Shown: positions 8,063 to 16,620, numbered from the stretch's first letter. The stretch is DNA of 64,000 nucleotides from DAOUTW01 sp964523575 (GCA_964523575.1 CAZGAV010000004.1:1-64000), one strand, 5' to 3'. Numbers and translations: made by a program. Notes: a model not told the origin generated them from the sequence alone.

Positions 8063-9886
8063 ATGAATATACTGGGAATATCCGCCTTTTATCATGACAG
8101 CGCCGCCTGCCTGGTCCGGGACGGACGGGTAATCGCGGCCGCCCAGGAAGAGCGCTTCACCCGCAAAAAACATGATCACTGTTTCCCCGCCCGGGCCATT
8201 GAGTACTGTCTGGAAGAAGGCGGAATTTCCCCGTCCGAGCTCGATTTCGCGGCCTTTTACGACAAACCCTGGATTAAATTTGAACGCCTTCTGGAGACTT
8301 ATTTGACCTTCGCTCCTCGCGGCTTAGCTTCTTTTCTTATGGCCATGCCGCTCTGGCTGAAGGAAAAACTCTGGATGAGCGAGCGGATTAAAGCGGCCCT
8401 CCCCGGCTACGGAAACTCGATCGTTTTCCCTGAACATCATCAATCGCACGCCGCCTCAGCTTTTTTCCCCTCGCCCTATGACCGCGCCGCCATTATCACC
8501 CTGGACGGTGTCGGCGAGTGGGCCACGGCCTCATGGGGAGTGGGCAACGGCAATAAAGTCGAACTCAAACATGAAATGCTCTTCCCCCACAGTCTCGGAC
8601 TTCTCTATACCGCTTTCACCTACTATACCGGATTTAAGGTCAATTCCGGTGAATATAAGGTCATGGGGCTGGCGCCCTACGGACGCCCCATTTATGTCCA
8701 GACCATCCTGGATAATTTGATGGATTTGAAAGAAGACGGCAGTTTCCGTCTGGACATGAAATATTTCAATTACTGTCAGGGCCTGACCATGACCTCGCAT
8801 CATTTTCACGATCTGTTCGGCGGTCCGCCCCGCCGTCCGGAATCGGAATTGACTCAACGCGAAATGGACCTGGCCCGTTCGGTTCAGGAAATCACCGAGG
8901 AAGTCATGTTACGGATGGCCCGGCATGTGAAACGCGAAACCGGCGAGAAGAATCTCTGTCTGGCTGGTGGGGTGGCCCTCAATTGCGTGGGCAACGGTAA
9001 AATCCTGAGAGAAAAAATATTTGACAATATCTGGATCCAGCCGGCTGCGGGGGATGCCGGAGGCGCTCTCGGCGCGGCTCTGTTTACCTGGTTTCAGAAA
9101 TGTGATAATCCTCGAGCGGTCTCAGGCGACGGCCGCGATTTTCAGCATGGATCATATCTGGGACCGGCCTGGACCACCGATGAGATCGAAAACTGGCTCA
9201 AAGGAAAGCAGTACCCATTCCAGCGGCACCGATTCGACGAAGTCCTGGATAAAACGGTCGAGGCTTTAGCCGATGAAAAAGTGGTCGGGTGGTTTAGCGG
9301 GCGGATGGAATTCGGTCCGAGGGCTTTGGGCGCGAGAAGTATTATCGGCGACGCTCGCAGCGCCAAAATGCAATCGACCATGAACCTGAAGGTCAAGTAT
9401 AGGGAGTCGTTTCGGCCTTTCGCGCCGACGGTGCTGGCCGAGGATATCGGACAGTATTTTGAAATCGACCGCCCCTCACCCTATATGCTGCTGGTCGCTC
9501 CGGTCCGCAAGGAGCGCCGCCGGGAAATGACCGAGGAACAACAAAAACTGTTCGGCATCGAAAAACTCAAGGTGCCGCGCAGCGATATTCCGGCTGTGAC
9601 CCATATCGACTATTCGGCCCGCATCCAATCGGTCGATGCCCGTGATCATCCCCGATATCATGCCTTGATATCCAGATTCAAGGATAAAACCGGTTATGGG
9701 GTGATCGTCAATACCTCCTTTAACGTTCGTGGGGAGCCGATCATCTGTTCGCCGGAGGATGCTTACCTCTGCTTTATGCGAACCGAAATGGATGTGCTGG
9801 TCATGGAGGACATAATCCTTTATAAGAAGGAACAGCCGGAATTGAAAGAAGAGAAAGACTGGCGTAAGATTTATGAGCTGGATTAG
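8063..9886 (+). CDS. O-carbamoyltransferase, NodU/CmcH (SxtI-like) family
   Basis: A 607-residue cytoplasmic enzyme that transfers a carbamoyl group from carbamoyl phosphate, via carbamoyl-adenylate, to a hydroxyl of a small molecule or sugar. The N-terminal Kae1-like ATP/metal domain (GISAFYHDSAACLV, EERFTRKKHD, FPEHHQSHAASAFF, LDGVGEWA) and the C-terminal carbamoyltransferase domain (FSGRMEFGPRALGARSI, RESFRPFAP, NTSFNVRGEPI) are both complete. The substrate cannot be read from sequence. The three genes downstream (SxtJ-like, SGNH hydrolase, DUF5989) match families that accompany SxtI in saxitoxin clusters. No sxtA, amidinotransferase or other toxin gene is here, so the cassette more likely modifies a glycan or lipid. 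Confidence 0.93.
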   Translation: MNILGISAFYHDSAACLVRDGRVIAAAQEERFTRKKHDHCFPARAIEYCLEEGGISPSELDFAAFYDKPWIKFERLLETYLTFAPRGLASFLMAMPLWLKEKLWMSERIKAALPGYGNSIVFPEHHQSHAASAFFPSPYDRAAIITLDGVGEWATASWGVGNGNKVELKHEMLFPHSLGLLYTAFTYYTGFKVNSGEYKVMGLAPYGRPIYVQTILDNLMDLKEDGSFRLDMKYFNYCQGLTMTSHHFHDLFGGPPRRPESELTQREMDLARSVQEITEEVMLRMARHVKRETGEKNLCLAGGVALNCVGNGKILREKIFDNIWIQPAAGDAGGALGAALFTWFQKCDNPRAVSGDGRDFQHGSYLGPAWTTDEIENWLKGKQYPFQRHRFDEVLDKTVEALADEKVVGWFSGRMEFGPRALGARSIIGDARSAKMQSTMNLKVKYRESFRPFAPTVLAEDIGQYFEIDRPSPYMLLVAPVRKERRREMTEEQQKLFGIEKLKVPRSDIPAVTHIDYSARIQSVDARDHPRYHALISRFKDKTGYGVIVNTSFNVRGEPIICSPEDAYLCFMRTEMDVLVMEDIILYKKEQPELKEEKDWRKIYELD

Positions 9887-9975
9887 GAGAATATTGAAGA
9901 ATGCGATGATATCCCGCCATTGCGAAGCCGCCTCGGCGGCCATGGCGATCTTTGGATGATTGAGACGGATTCGTT

Positions 9976-10374
9976 ATGAGCATATTTAAAAAGACGAAGC
10001 GAGAACTGCGGAAATTCGGCCTTACCATGGCCGTCGCTTTCGCCGTCTTCGGCGGTTTATTTCTGTGGCGGGCCAAGCCGGTCTGGCCCTATTTTTTCGG
10101 CATCGCCGGTTTCTTTCTGATTTTCGGACTGCTCTTTCCCAATTTACTGACGCCGATTGAATGGGCCTGGATGAAAATGGCCCATCTGCTGGGACAGGTG
10201 ATGACGCGTTTGATTCTGACCCTGACTTTTTATCTTGTCATTACCCCTCTGGGATTAATTATGAAATTATCCGGCAAAGACCCGCTCCATCGTCAATTCG
10301 ACAGGTCGGCGTCAACCTACTGGGTGCCGGTCGATCCCGACGGCCCGACCAGCCGACCCGACAAACCTTATTGA
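9976..10374 (+). CDS. SxtJ family small membrane protein
   Basis: A 132-residue protein with about three membrane segments (near residues 18-32, 38-56 and 75-94) and a polar C-terminal tail ending in DPDGPTSRPDKPY. The pattern FFGIAGFFLIFGLLFPNLL followed by WAWMKMAH and DPLHRQFD is typical of the SxtJ family, named from the saxitoxin cluster. Its function is unknown. It lies 89 bases after the carbamoyltransferase and 21 bases before the SGNH hydrolase, in one operon. No strong ribosome site is seen before the ATG. Confidence 0.8.
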   Translation: MSIFKKTKRELRKFGLTMAVAFAVFGGLFLWRAKPVWPYFFGIAGFFLIFGLLFPNLLTPIEWAWMKMAHLLGQVMTRLILTLTFYLVITPLGLIMKLSGKDPLHRQFDRSASTYWVPVDPDGPTSRPDKPY

Positions 10375-10395
10375 AGAATTGTTGGACGGCCGCTT

Positions 10396-11544
10396 ATGGC
10401 AAAAAATATTTTAACCCTCGGTATCACCCTTGTGGTCATGGTCGTGGCGGCCGAAATAATTCTCTGGCTCTTTTTTCCCATCGGCGATCCGTACCGCCTG
10501 TGGAAAGAGGGGCAGGTGGTCGAGTCCCGGTATATCGAATCCCAATTCCAGCCTAATCTACATCTCGATTTTTATCCGGAGCCGGAACTTTCAGGGATGG
10601 GCGAAATGGCCCGCTTTACCACCGACAGCCTCGGGTTTCGCGGATCAGAGGTCGTGTTTCCCAAGCCACCCGATGAATTTCGGATCTTCATGGTCGGTGG
10701 CAGCACCACCGAATGCGTCTATCTTGACGACACCCTGGCGGTCACGCATGTTCTGGAAGAATATCTTGACGCCCATATCCCGGATGGGGTATCGGTGAAA
10801 GTATATGGCGCCGGAAAATCGGGTGATCGCAGTTATGATCATCTGGCCATGATCGGCCAGCGAATCGTCCACCTCCAGCCAGACCTGATAATTGTCTTCT
10901 GTGGCATGAATGATCTCACAGCGGCCATTTACAATGCCGACTATTTCCACTTACCCCAGGTCAATGGCGCCAGAGTATCTTTTTTTGACCTGATCAAATA
11001 CGCTCTGACGGATTTTCAGCTTCCCCGCCGTTTGTACTATGTCTATAAAGGGATCGTCCATGTCCGCTCGGGCGATGAACTCCTGCAATCGATCAGTTTT
11101 AGATCCGACTACAAAAAGAAAGTCGAATTGAGAAAAACGGCGCCCCAAACTGATAAACCGCCTCGAACCGATCCGGCGCCGTACCGGGAAAACCTGCAGT
11201 CGATTATCGGGCTGGTGCGAGCCCATCATGCCAAACTGGTCTTCCTGACGCAGGCGACGACCTGGAACAGCCAGGTTGATCCGCGCGCGGATGATTGGAT
11301 ATGGGGCACTTATAAAGACGGCGTAACCTATCGGGCGGACTTGATGGACAGCGCTCTAAATGCTTATAATGATGCCTTACGGGAGGTGGCGACCCAAAAT
11401 AATGTGCCGGTGTTCGATCTGGCTAAGGTAATGCCCAAATCGCTCGATTACTTTTATGATGATTGCCATTTCAACATCCTCGGTGCCAAAACGGCCGGGG
11501 ATTTGCTGGGAGCCTTTCTAATCGAAAACGGATTGATTGACTGA
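10396..11544 (+). CDS. Membrane-anchored SGNH/GDSL hydrolase (SxtL-position)
   Basis: A 382-residue protein with one N-terminal membrane segment (about 4-27) and an extracytoplasmic SGNH hydrolase fold. The nucleophile Ser103 sits in MVGGSTTE, the Asn in FCGMNDL, and the catalytic Asp/His in DDCHFN (D355, H358). Such enzymes are esterases, lipases or acyl/acetyl esterases of glycans. It lies between the SxtJ-like gene and the DUF5989 mini-gene; a GDSL lipase (SxtL) likewise accompanies sxtI-sxtJ-sxtK in saxitoxin clusters. This enzyme probably acts on the same product as the carbamoyltransferase, but the substrate is unknown. Confidence 0.85.
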   Translation: MAKNILTLGITLVVMVVAAEIILWLFFPIGDPYRLWKEGQVVESRYIESQFQPNLHLDFYPEPELSGMGEMARFTTDSLGFRGSEVVFPKPPDEFRIFMVGGSTTECVYLDDTLAVTHVLEEYLDAHIPDGVSVKVYGAGKSGDRSYDHLAMIGQRIVHLQPDLIIVFCGMNDLTAAIYNADYFHLPQVNGARVSFFDLIKYALTDFQLPRRLYYVYKGIVHVRSGDELLQSISFRSDYKKKVELRKTAPQTDKPPRTDPAPYRENLQSIIGLVRAHHAKLVFLTQATTWNSQVDPRADDWIWGTYKDGVTYRADLMDSALNAYNDALREVATQNNVPVFDLAKVMPKSLDYFYDDCHFNILGAKTAGDLLGAFLIENGLID

Positions 11545-11597
11545 AAATCGGACGTTCGGTAGATTTTTGGGCGATATTAAGAGAAGGAATGTGGCCG

Positions 11598-11756
11598 ATG
11601 TCGAAATTATCTATTTTGCGGGAATTGTGGGGTTTTCTCAAAGTGCGCAAGAAATGGTGGCTGGCCCCGATCGTGATTTTTCTGGTCCTGATGGGCGCGT
11701 TGATCGTGTTGGCCGAAGGCTCGGCCCTGGCCCCATTCATCTATACTTTGTTTTAG
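11598..11756 (+). CDS. DUF5989 (SxtK-like) 52-residue membrane protein
   Basis: A short gene encoding a 52-residue protein that starts MSKLSILRELWGFLKVRKKW and continues with one membrane helix (about 21-40) and the tail SALAPFIYTLF. An AAGGA ribosome site stands 8 bases before the ATG. The basic-aromatic RKKWW entry into a helix, followed by a G-S-A-L-A-P-F-I-Y-T-L-F end, is the DUF5989 pattern found beside SxtJ-type proteins and carbamoyltransferases. It is the last gene of the cassette and ends 12 bases before the convergent pcm stop. It is easily missed because of its length. Confidence 0.85.
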   Translation: MSKLSILRELWGFLKVRKKWWLAPIVIFLVLMGALIVLAEGSALAPFIYTLF

Positions 11757-11768
11757 GCCACCACCGAT

Positions 11769-12503
11769 CTATTTTTCTTTCTGGCTCTCCCCCGTCATCG
11801 GCACGAAACGGACGGGGGCAATACTGCTTTTAGATATTTTCTTGCCTCGCTTCTCCACCAATACCAATTCCTGCCATGACGTTCCGACCGGAATGATCAT
11901 CTTTCCCCCTTCGGCCAATTGATCGATCAAGGGTTGAGGAATATTCTCCGGAGCGCAGGTGACAATGATAGCGTCGAAAGGCGCATGCTCCGGCAAGCCT
12001 CGATAACCATCGCCGACCCTGACGAAAATATTATCATATCCCATATCATGCAGGCGTTTTTGGGCTGATATCCCCAATGATTCCACAATCTCAATGGTGA
12101 ATACCGAATCAACCAATTCGGCGAGGATGGCCGCCTGATAACCCGAACCGGTGCCGATTTCAAGGACCTTATCATCACTATCCAGATCCAGCGCATCGGT
12201 CATGACCGCCACGATATACGGTTGGGAAATAGTCTGTCCTTCGCCAATCGGCAACGGGTAATCGTTGTAAGCTTCGTCCCGCAGACTGCTGTCAACAAAC
12301 AGGTGCCGTTCAACCTTATCAAATGCCCGTAGAATATTCTTATCGGTTATCCCGCGCGCCTCGATCTGGTCGTGGATCATTTTCTTGCGTAATGCGCCAT
12401 AATCAGGTTTGCTATCTGAGGTCACCCGGCATCCGGAGGTCATCGAAAAAAGAAGCATCAAAGGCAAAAGAATCAAATATAATCTGAAAGGGCATGGATT
12501 CAT
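11769..12503 (-). CDS. pcm: Protein-L-isoaspartate O-methyltransferase with lipoprotein-type signal
   Basis: A 244-residue protein whose residues from about 40 onward are a complete PCMT. The SAM motif is LEIGTGSGYQAAIL, and GEGQTISQPYIVAVM, GDGYRGLPEHAPFD and GGKMIIPVG also match. The enzyme methylates isoaspartyl residues to start their repair. Unusually the N-terminus is a hydrophobic signal ending SMTSGC, a plausible lipobox, which would place the enzyme in the envelope. SAM supply there is unclear. The start could be internal, removing the signal, but no ribosome site supports that. The gene is divergent from the OmpA-family gene and convergent with the DUF5989 gene. Confidence 0.9.
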   Translation of the reverse strand: MNPCPFRLYLILLPLMLLFSMTSGCRVTSDSKPDYGALRKKMIHDQIEARGITDKNILRAFDKVERHLFVDSSLRDEAYNDYPLPIGEGQTISQPYIVAVMTDALDLDSDDKVLEIGTGSGYQAAILAELVDSVFTIEIVESLGISAQKRLHDMGYDNIFVRVGDGYRGLPEHAPFDAIIVTCAPENIPQPLIDQLAEGGKMIIPVGTSWQELVLVEKRGKKISKSSIAPVRFVPMTGESQKEK

Positions 12504-12638
12504 GATATTAAGGAATCATGTTACCTTCAAATTGTCAAGGCCTTCTCGCCGGTCACCGGATCACCTAAGACCGGCCTGTTTTTTGTTGCTCGGCATATGA
12601 TTTATTTCTAATAATATTGTTATCAGAGGGATTATGTG

Positions 12639-12658
12639 CGGCGCCCACGCGGGCGCCG
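12639..12658 (+). promoter_or_regulatory. GC-rich hairpin in the 5' leader of the OmpA-family gene
   Basis: CGGCGCCC and GGGCGCCG form a perfect 8-bp stem around ACGC, ending 17 bases before the ATG at 12676. It could stabilise the messenger or modulate translation. There is no T-tract, so it is not a simple terminator. Confidence 0.4.
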
Positions 12659-12675
12659 TAAGAAAGGGACTTGCC

Positions 12676-14220
12676 ATGAAACCGATTATTACTCTGGCCT
12701 GCCTGCTGGGCCTTATCTGCGCTATGGCGTATCCGGCAATGGCTCAGGTGGATGAGCAATTGACCAAAGTCCAGCAATTGATGGATTCGACGCGGCTGGT
12801 TGAGGGGCACATTTTCGCCCCCAAGAAATACGACAAGGCCGCCCGTAAATTCGAGGAAGCCCAAAAAGCTATCGAGATGAAAAAGAAACAGCGGACAATC
12901 GAGGAACTCCTCGATCAAACCGCCGAATACGCGGAACTTACCCTGAGCGCCGCCGGTACCGGCAAACTGACCCTGGAGGAATACCTTGAACCGCGGTATA
13001 AAGCCAGAGCGGCCAAGGCTCCGGAACTGGCGACCGATTTGTACGAGAAAGCCGAACTTCAGTTTCTGAAGGCGACCGAGAAAGTCGAATCGGGCAATAT
13101 CAAAGGGGGTCTCAAAGAAGCGGCCGACGCCGTACCGTTGTTCGATGTGGCCGAGATGGAGGCGATACGGGCCGATATTATGGGTCAGGCCGACGCTTTG
13201 ATTCAGAAGGCGGTCGAGGGCGAAGCCGAGAAATACGCCCTGTCAACTCTCGACCGCGCCCGCACGGCCCGGGCCAAATGCAACGATATCCTGACCGGGA
13301 ACCGTTATGAACGCGACGAATCGCTGGCGGCTGTCCATATGGCCGAATACGAAGCCGCTCACGCCTTGAATATCGCTACCAGTGTCCGTTCGTTAAAACG
13401 CAATGACCAGGCTTGGGAACAGTTGATCCAGGGTTATGAGATCGAAATGAACCGGGTGGCCGAGGCCATCGGCGCCAAATTCCTGCCCTTTGACCGCGGC
13501 GCTACTGCCGCCGCCGACAGCCTGATTTATTATATCCGCAACCTGCAATCGAAAACCAGTTCGACCGGACAACTAAATAATGAAGTCAGCGCCAAATTAC
13601 TCGGCACCGTCAATCGGTTCGAGCCCGATTATTCCGAATCCGATCCCATCGTCCTGGCCAATCAGATTGACATCGGCGTCGGTGACCTGCTGGCCGAACG
13701 CCAGCGACTCCTCGACCAGATCACCGAAAAGGAATATATGCTGACGCAACTGCAGGCAGACCACCAGCAGGTAGCGGCCGAATTGGAGACGCGAACGGCC
13801 CGCGAGGAGAAATTCCGCAAAGCCAAGACGGTCTTAAATCCCTCCGAAGGCGAAGTGTTGTTCAATTCGGCCAACGATATCGTGTTGCGGCTCTCGGGAC
13901 TGTCGTTCGACGTCAACAAGAGCGATATCAAGGACGAGCATATCCCTTTGTTGGAAAAGGTCAAATCGGTCATCGAACTGTTCGGCGATTCCAAGCTGGT
14001 GGTCGAGGGGCATACCGACGCCAGCGGCGAACCGGCGGCGAATATCGCCCTCTCCGAAAAGCGGGCCTATGCCGTCATGCAATATCTCCGCCAGAGCCTT
14101 CTCATCAGCGCCGACCGCATCACCGCCATCGGGTACGGCTCCGAAAAGCCGGTGGCTTCAAACCAGACTTCCGAAGGCCGGGCCAAAAACCGCCGGATTG
14201 ATATCATCATTATGCAATGA
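12676..14220 (+). CDS. OmpA-family peptidoglycan-associated outer membrane protein
   Basis: A 514-residue exported protein. A signal peptide (about 1-23, ending YPAMA) is followed by a long helical, Lys/Glu/Ala-rich region with the DUF4398-like look (about 25-330) and a coiled-coil stretch (about 345-395). The C-terminal OmpA domain (about 405-514) binds peptidoglycan; it shows FDVNKSDI, VVEGHTDASG and EGRAKNRRIDIII, including the Asp/Arg diaminopimelate-binding residues. The start at 12676 is preferred over an ATG 14 codons upstream because it begins the signal peptide and has AAAGGG before it. It is probably a structural cell-wall tether. A strong terminator follows at 14246. Confidence 0.9.
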   Translation: MKPIITLACLLGLICAMAYPAMAQVDEQLTKVQQLMDSTRLVEGHIFAPKKYDKAARKFEEAQKAIEMKKKQRTIEELLDQTAEYAELTLSAAGTGKLTLEEYLEPRYKARAAKAPELATDLYEKAELQFLKATEKVESGNIKGGLKEAADAVPLFDVAEMEAIRADIMGQADALIQKAVEGEAEKYALSTLDRARTARAKCNDILTGNRYERDESLAAVHMAEYEAAHALNIATSVRSLKRNDQAWEQLIQGYEIEMNRVAEAIGAKFLPFDRGATAAADSLIYYIRNLQSKTSSTGQLNNEVSAKLLGTVNRFEPDYSESDPIVLANQIDIGVGDLLAERQRLLDQITEKEYMLTQLQADHQQVAAELETRTAREEKFRKAKTVLNPSEGEVLFNSANDIVLRLSGLSFDVNKSDIKDEHIPLLEKVKSVIELFGDSKLVVEGHTDASGEPAANIALSEKRAYAVMQYLRQSLLISADRITAIGYGSEKPVASNQTSEGRAKNRRIDIIIMQ

Positions 14221-14245
14221 CCGGCGAAAAATAGTTTTTCGATGA

Positions 14246-14281
14246 CCGCCCGGAAATCGTATGATTTTCGGGCGGAGTTTT
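14246..14281 (+). terminator. Rho-independent terminator after the OmpA-family gene
   Basis: A 13-bp stem (CCGCCCG extended by AAATC, pairing with GATTT and CGGGCGG, one wobble) with a GTAT loop is followed by AGTTTTATAT. It starts 25 bases after the stop codon. Confidence 0.8.
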
Positions 14282-14429
14282 ATATACCGTGTACGATGAA
14301 TAATAGATATTTTTCTTTAACACCGGGTTATGACGGCACACCCAGGTCGGACTTCCCGCCCAGACCGATCGAATGACGCCCGGCTGTCCGCCTGATTGAC
14401 GATATGAACGCCAAAACGAAGGAGTCATT

Positions 14430-14714
14430 ATGGCGACTTTCATTATGGCCATGACCATCAATCCCAACGCCAAGAAATTGCATCCCGATTTATCCAGCCA
14501 GGTCAGCGATTCGCTGGAAGTGTTTGCCGAAAAGAAGGTCAAAATCAGCGAGCTTTTTGCGACCCTGGGGCGTTATGATTATCTGGCGATTTTTGAAGCC
14601 ATGGACCAGACGCTTGCTTTCCAGCTGGCGGCCGGGATCAACAGCAAAGGCATACTTGAAACCGAAACCTGGCCGGTGATACCGTATGAAGATTTCTCCC
14701 GGCTTATCAAGTAG
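14430..14714 (+). CDS. GYD-domain protein
   Basis: A 94-residue cytoplasmic protein of the GYD family, a ferredoxin-like alpha/beta-barrel fold. The hallmark is TLGRYDYLAIFEAMD (G-Y-D variant GRYD), followed by a predicted helix and the C-terminal ETETWPVIP strand. AAGGAG stands 5 bases before the ATG. The function of the family is not established. It is followed by a DUF2784 gene 39 bases on, probably in one transcript. Confidence 0.82.
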   Translation: MATFIMAMTINPNAKKLHPDLSSQVSDSLEVFAEKKVKISELFATLGRYDYLAIFEAMDQTLAFQLAAGINSKGILETETWPVIPYEDFSRLIK

Positions 14715-14753
14715 CCGCGGCTGCCAAACCGGCAGGAGGACGCTCGATATTTC

Positions 14754-15191
14754 ATGACCATGATTTTGGTATCGTCACCGACCAGCCCGGCGGCCGATAT
14801 CATTCTGGCCGTTCATTTTGTCTGGGCGGGGTGGATGATCGCCGGTGCGGTTCTGGCTGTGCTGGGATTTCGATGGCCGCGCCTCTGGGGCTGGCGGATT
14901 TTCCGTATCGCGCATCTTATCGGTTTGACCGGGACGGCCACTACCCCGTTCTGGTCGCATGGAATCTGCCCCCTGACCAATTGGGAGTGGCAATTGCGTT
15001 CGGCCTCATCGGGTCAGCCGGCCGCCGCGGAACCGTTTATCATCCACTGGATGAGTAAAACTCTTTTTATCAACGTCGATCCCCTCATCCTGTCGATTTT
15101 TTCGGGCATTCTGGCGCTGATAACCGTGATTATCTTCGTCCTGCGTCCCCCCTGGAAATTTAAGCTCAAAAAAACAATCAACGCCGCTTAG
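14754..15191 (+). CDS. DUF2784 family integral membrane protein
   Basis: A 145-residue membrane protein with about three to four helices. The conserved ADIILAVHFVWAGWMI opening, HLIGLTGT and the GICPLTNWEWQLR motif are the DUF2784 signature. GGAGGA lies 14 bases before the first ATG, which is far, so the second ATG at 14760 is also possible. Function unknown. Its stop overlaps the stop of the convergent gene at 15188 by four bases. Confidence 0.8.
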   Translation: MTMILVSSPTSPAADIILAVHFVWAGWMIAGAVLAVLGFRWPRLWGWRIFRIAHLIGLTGTATTPFWSHGICPLTNWEWQLRSASSGQPAAAEPFIIHWMSKTLFINVDPLILSIFSGILALITVIIFVLRPPWKFKLKKTINAA

Positions 15192-15424
15192 CGGCCCTTG
15201 ATTTCGCCTTTCAACAGCATTTTGAGGCCTTCCAGCGTTCCTTTCCAGACCGCTTCCTCGCCGGCCATGAGAGCCACGATGACTTTATCCTCAAGACTGA
15301 TTTCCATCACCAGTTCCTCGTCGCCGATTTTGAAAACCGCCTCGCCCCAGCGCCCGGCCGGAATCCCGGCGATCTCGCAGTCAAAGTCGGTTCTAATTTC
15401 GCCGGTCATACCGATTTCGCTCAT
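15188..15424 (-). CDS. Small conserved-looking protein of unknown function
   Basis: A 78-residue protein of predicted mixed strand/helix content (DFDCEIAGIPAGRWGEAVFKIGD, then VWKGTLEGLKMLLKGEI), with no signal or membrane segment. GAGGAG stands 7 bases before the ATG, which supports a real gene. It is convergent with the DUF2784 gene with a 4-base overlap. I do not recognise a family. Confidence 0.65.
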   Translation of the reverse strand: MSEIGMTGEIRTDFDCEIAGIPAGRWGEAVFKIGDEELVMEISLEDKVIVALMAGEEAVWKGTLEGLKMLLKGEIKGR

Positions 15425-15562
15425 TATTTTACTCCTCTATCAAGAGCCCCCAAAAGTCTTTTCATTAAATTGCTTATACATTACACGACAATCTATTAAC
15501 ACATACTATTAAACTATTACTTTACCATATATCGGCTGTTCGATTAGAGCCAAACTCAAAGA

Positions 15563-16618
15563 TCAGCAGATGCGCGGCAATTGGTCGCCGCTGAGCATGT
15601 CAAGGACCCGTTCGGAGCCGATGGCGCTTTTCAGAATCACCTGACCGGAAATAGCCTCCTCGACTTTTCCGATCACCCTGATTTCGAGTTCAGGAAAACT
15701 AAGCCTTAGTATTTCAGTCGCTTTGTCGGCATGACGTTCCGGGATAAAGGCCGCAAATCGCCCCTCGTTGGCGATATAGAGAGGGTCGAAACCGAGAATC
15801 TCACAGGCTCCTCGCACCTCCTCCATAACCGGTATGGCGCTCTCCTCAAGGATAATCCTCATCCTCGAAACCTGGGCGATTTCCACCATGGTCGTGGCCA
15901 GGCCGCCGCGGGTCAGGTCGCGAAGGCAGTGGATTTCAACTCCGGATTCGATCATTTTCATGACAGCGTCGGCGAGGGGAGCGCAGTCACTTTCGATTTT
16001 GGTTTCAAAGGCCAGCCCCTCCCGCTCGGCCATGATCGCGATACCGTGGCGGCCGATATCGCCGTTCAGCAGAATCATATCGCCGGGCTGAACGCTTTTG
16101 GGGCCGATAATCAGGCTATGATCGGCAACGCCGACTCCGGCCGTGTTGATATAAACGCCATGCCCCCGACCCTTTTCGACTACCTTGGTGTCTCCCGTGA
16201 CGATCCTGACTCCGGCAATATCGGCGGCTTTTCGCATTGATTGCGCAATACGCCACAGGGTTTCGGTCGGCAGCCCCTCTTCGAGGATGAATCCGGAGCT
16301 CAGGTATCTCGGCCGGGCCCCGCACATGGCCAAATCATTGACGGTGCCGTTCACCGCCAACGAACCGATATCGCCGCCGGGAAAAAAGAGGGGATCGACG
16401 ACATAAGAATCGGTGGTGAACACCAGCCGCCCCTTTCCGGGATCGATGACCGCGCCGTCATGGCCGGCTTCGAGTTCGGGGTTGCCGAAGGCGGCGACGA
16501 AGATTTTATCAATCAACTGATGCATCAAACGCCCGCCGCCGCCATGAGCCAGCAGGATGCGAGGATAATCCGCAATCGGCAGAGGACATTCCCAGCGCAG
16601 TTCTTCCTTATCAGCCAT
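15563..16618 (-). CDS. hypE: Hydrogenase maturation protein HypE
   Basis: A 351-residue PurM/ThiL-type ATPase. HypE dehydrates the carbamoyl group placed by HypF on its C-terminal cysteine to thiocyanate, giving the CN ligands of the [NiFe] site. Visible are LLAHGGGGRLMHQLI, the FTTDSYVVDPLFFPGG motif and the essential C-terminal PRIC. The start at 16618 follows the hypD stop by 2 bases; an upstream in-frame extension of 40 codons runs inside hypD and is not used. Last gene of the hydrogenase operon. Confidence 0.96.
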   Translation of the reverse strand: MADKEELRWECPLPIADYPRILLAHGGGGRLMHQLIDKIFVAAFGNPELEAGHDGAVIDPGKGRLVFTTDSYVVDPLFFPGGDIGSLAVNGTVNDLAMCGARPRYLSSGFILEEGLPTETLWRIAQSMRKAADIAGVRIVTGDTKVVEKGRGHGVYINTAGVGVADHSLIIGPKSVQPGDMILLNGDIGRHGIAIMAEREGLAFETKIESDCAPLADAVMKMIESGVEIHCLRDLTRGGLATTMVEIAQVSRMRIILEESAIPVMEEVRGACEILGFDPLYIANEGRFAAFIPERHADKATEILRLSFPELEIRVIGKVEEAISGQVILKSAIGSERVLDMLSGDQLPRIC

Positions 16619-16620
16619 CG

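Noticed and set aside
8063..11756. A saxitoxin-type biosynthetic cluster
   Set aside because: Only the four accessory families are present; no sxtA-like synthase, amidinotransferase, cyclisation or oxygenase genes are found on either side.
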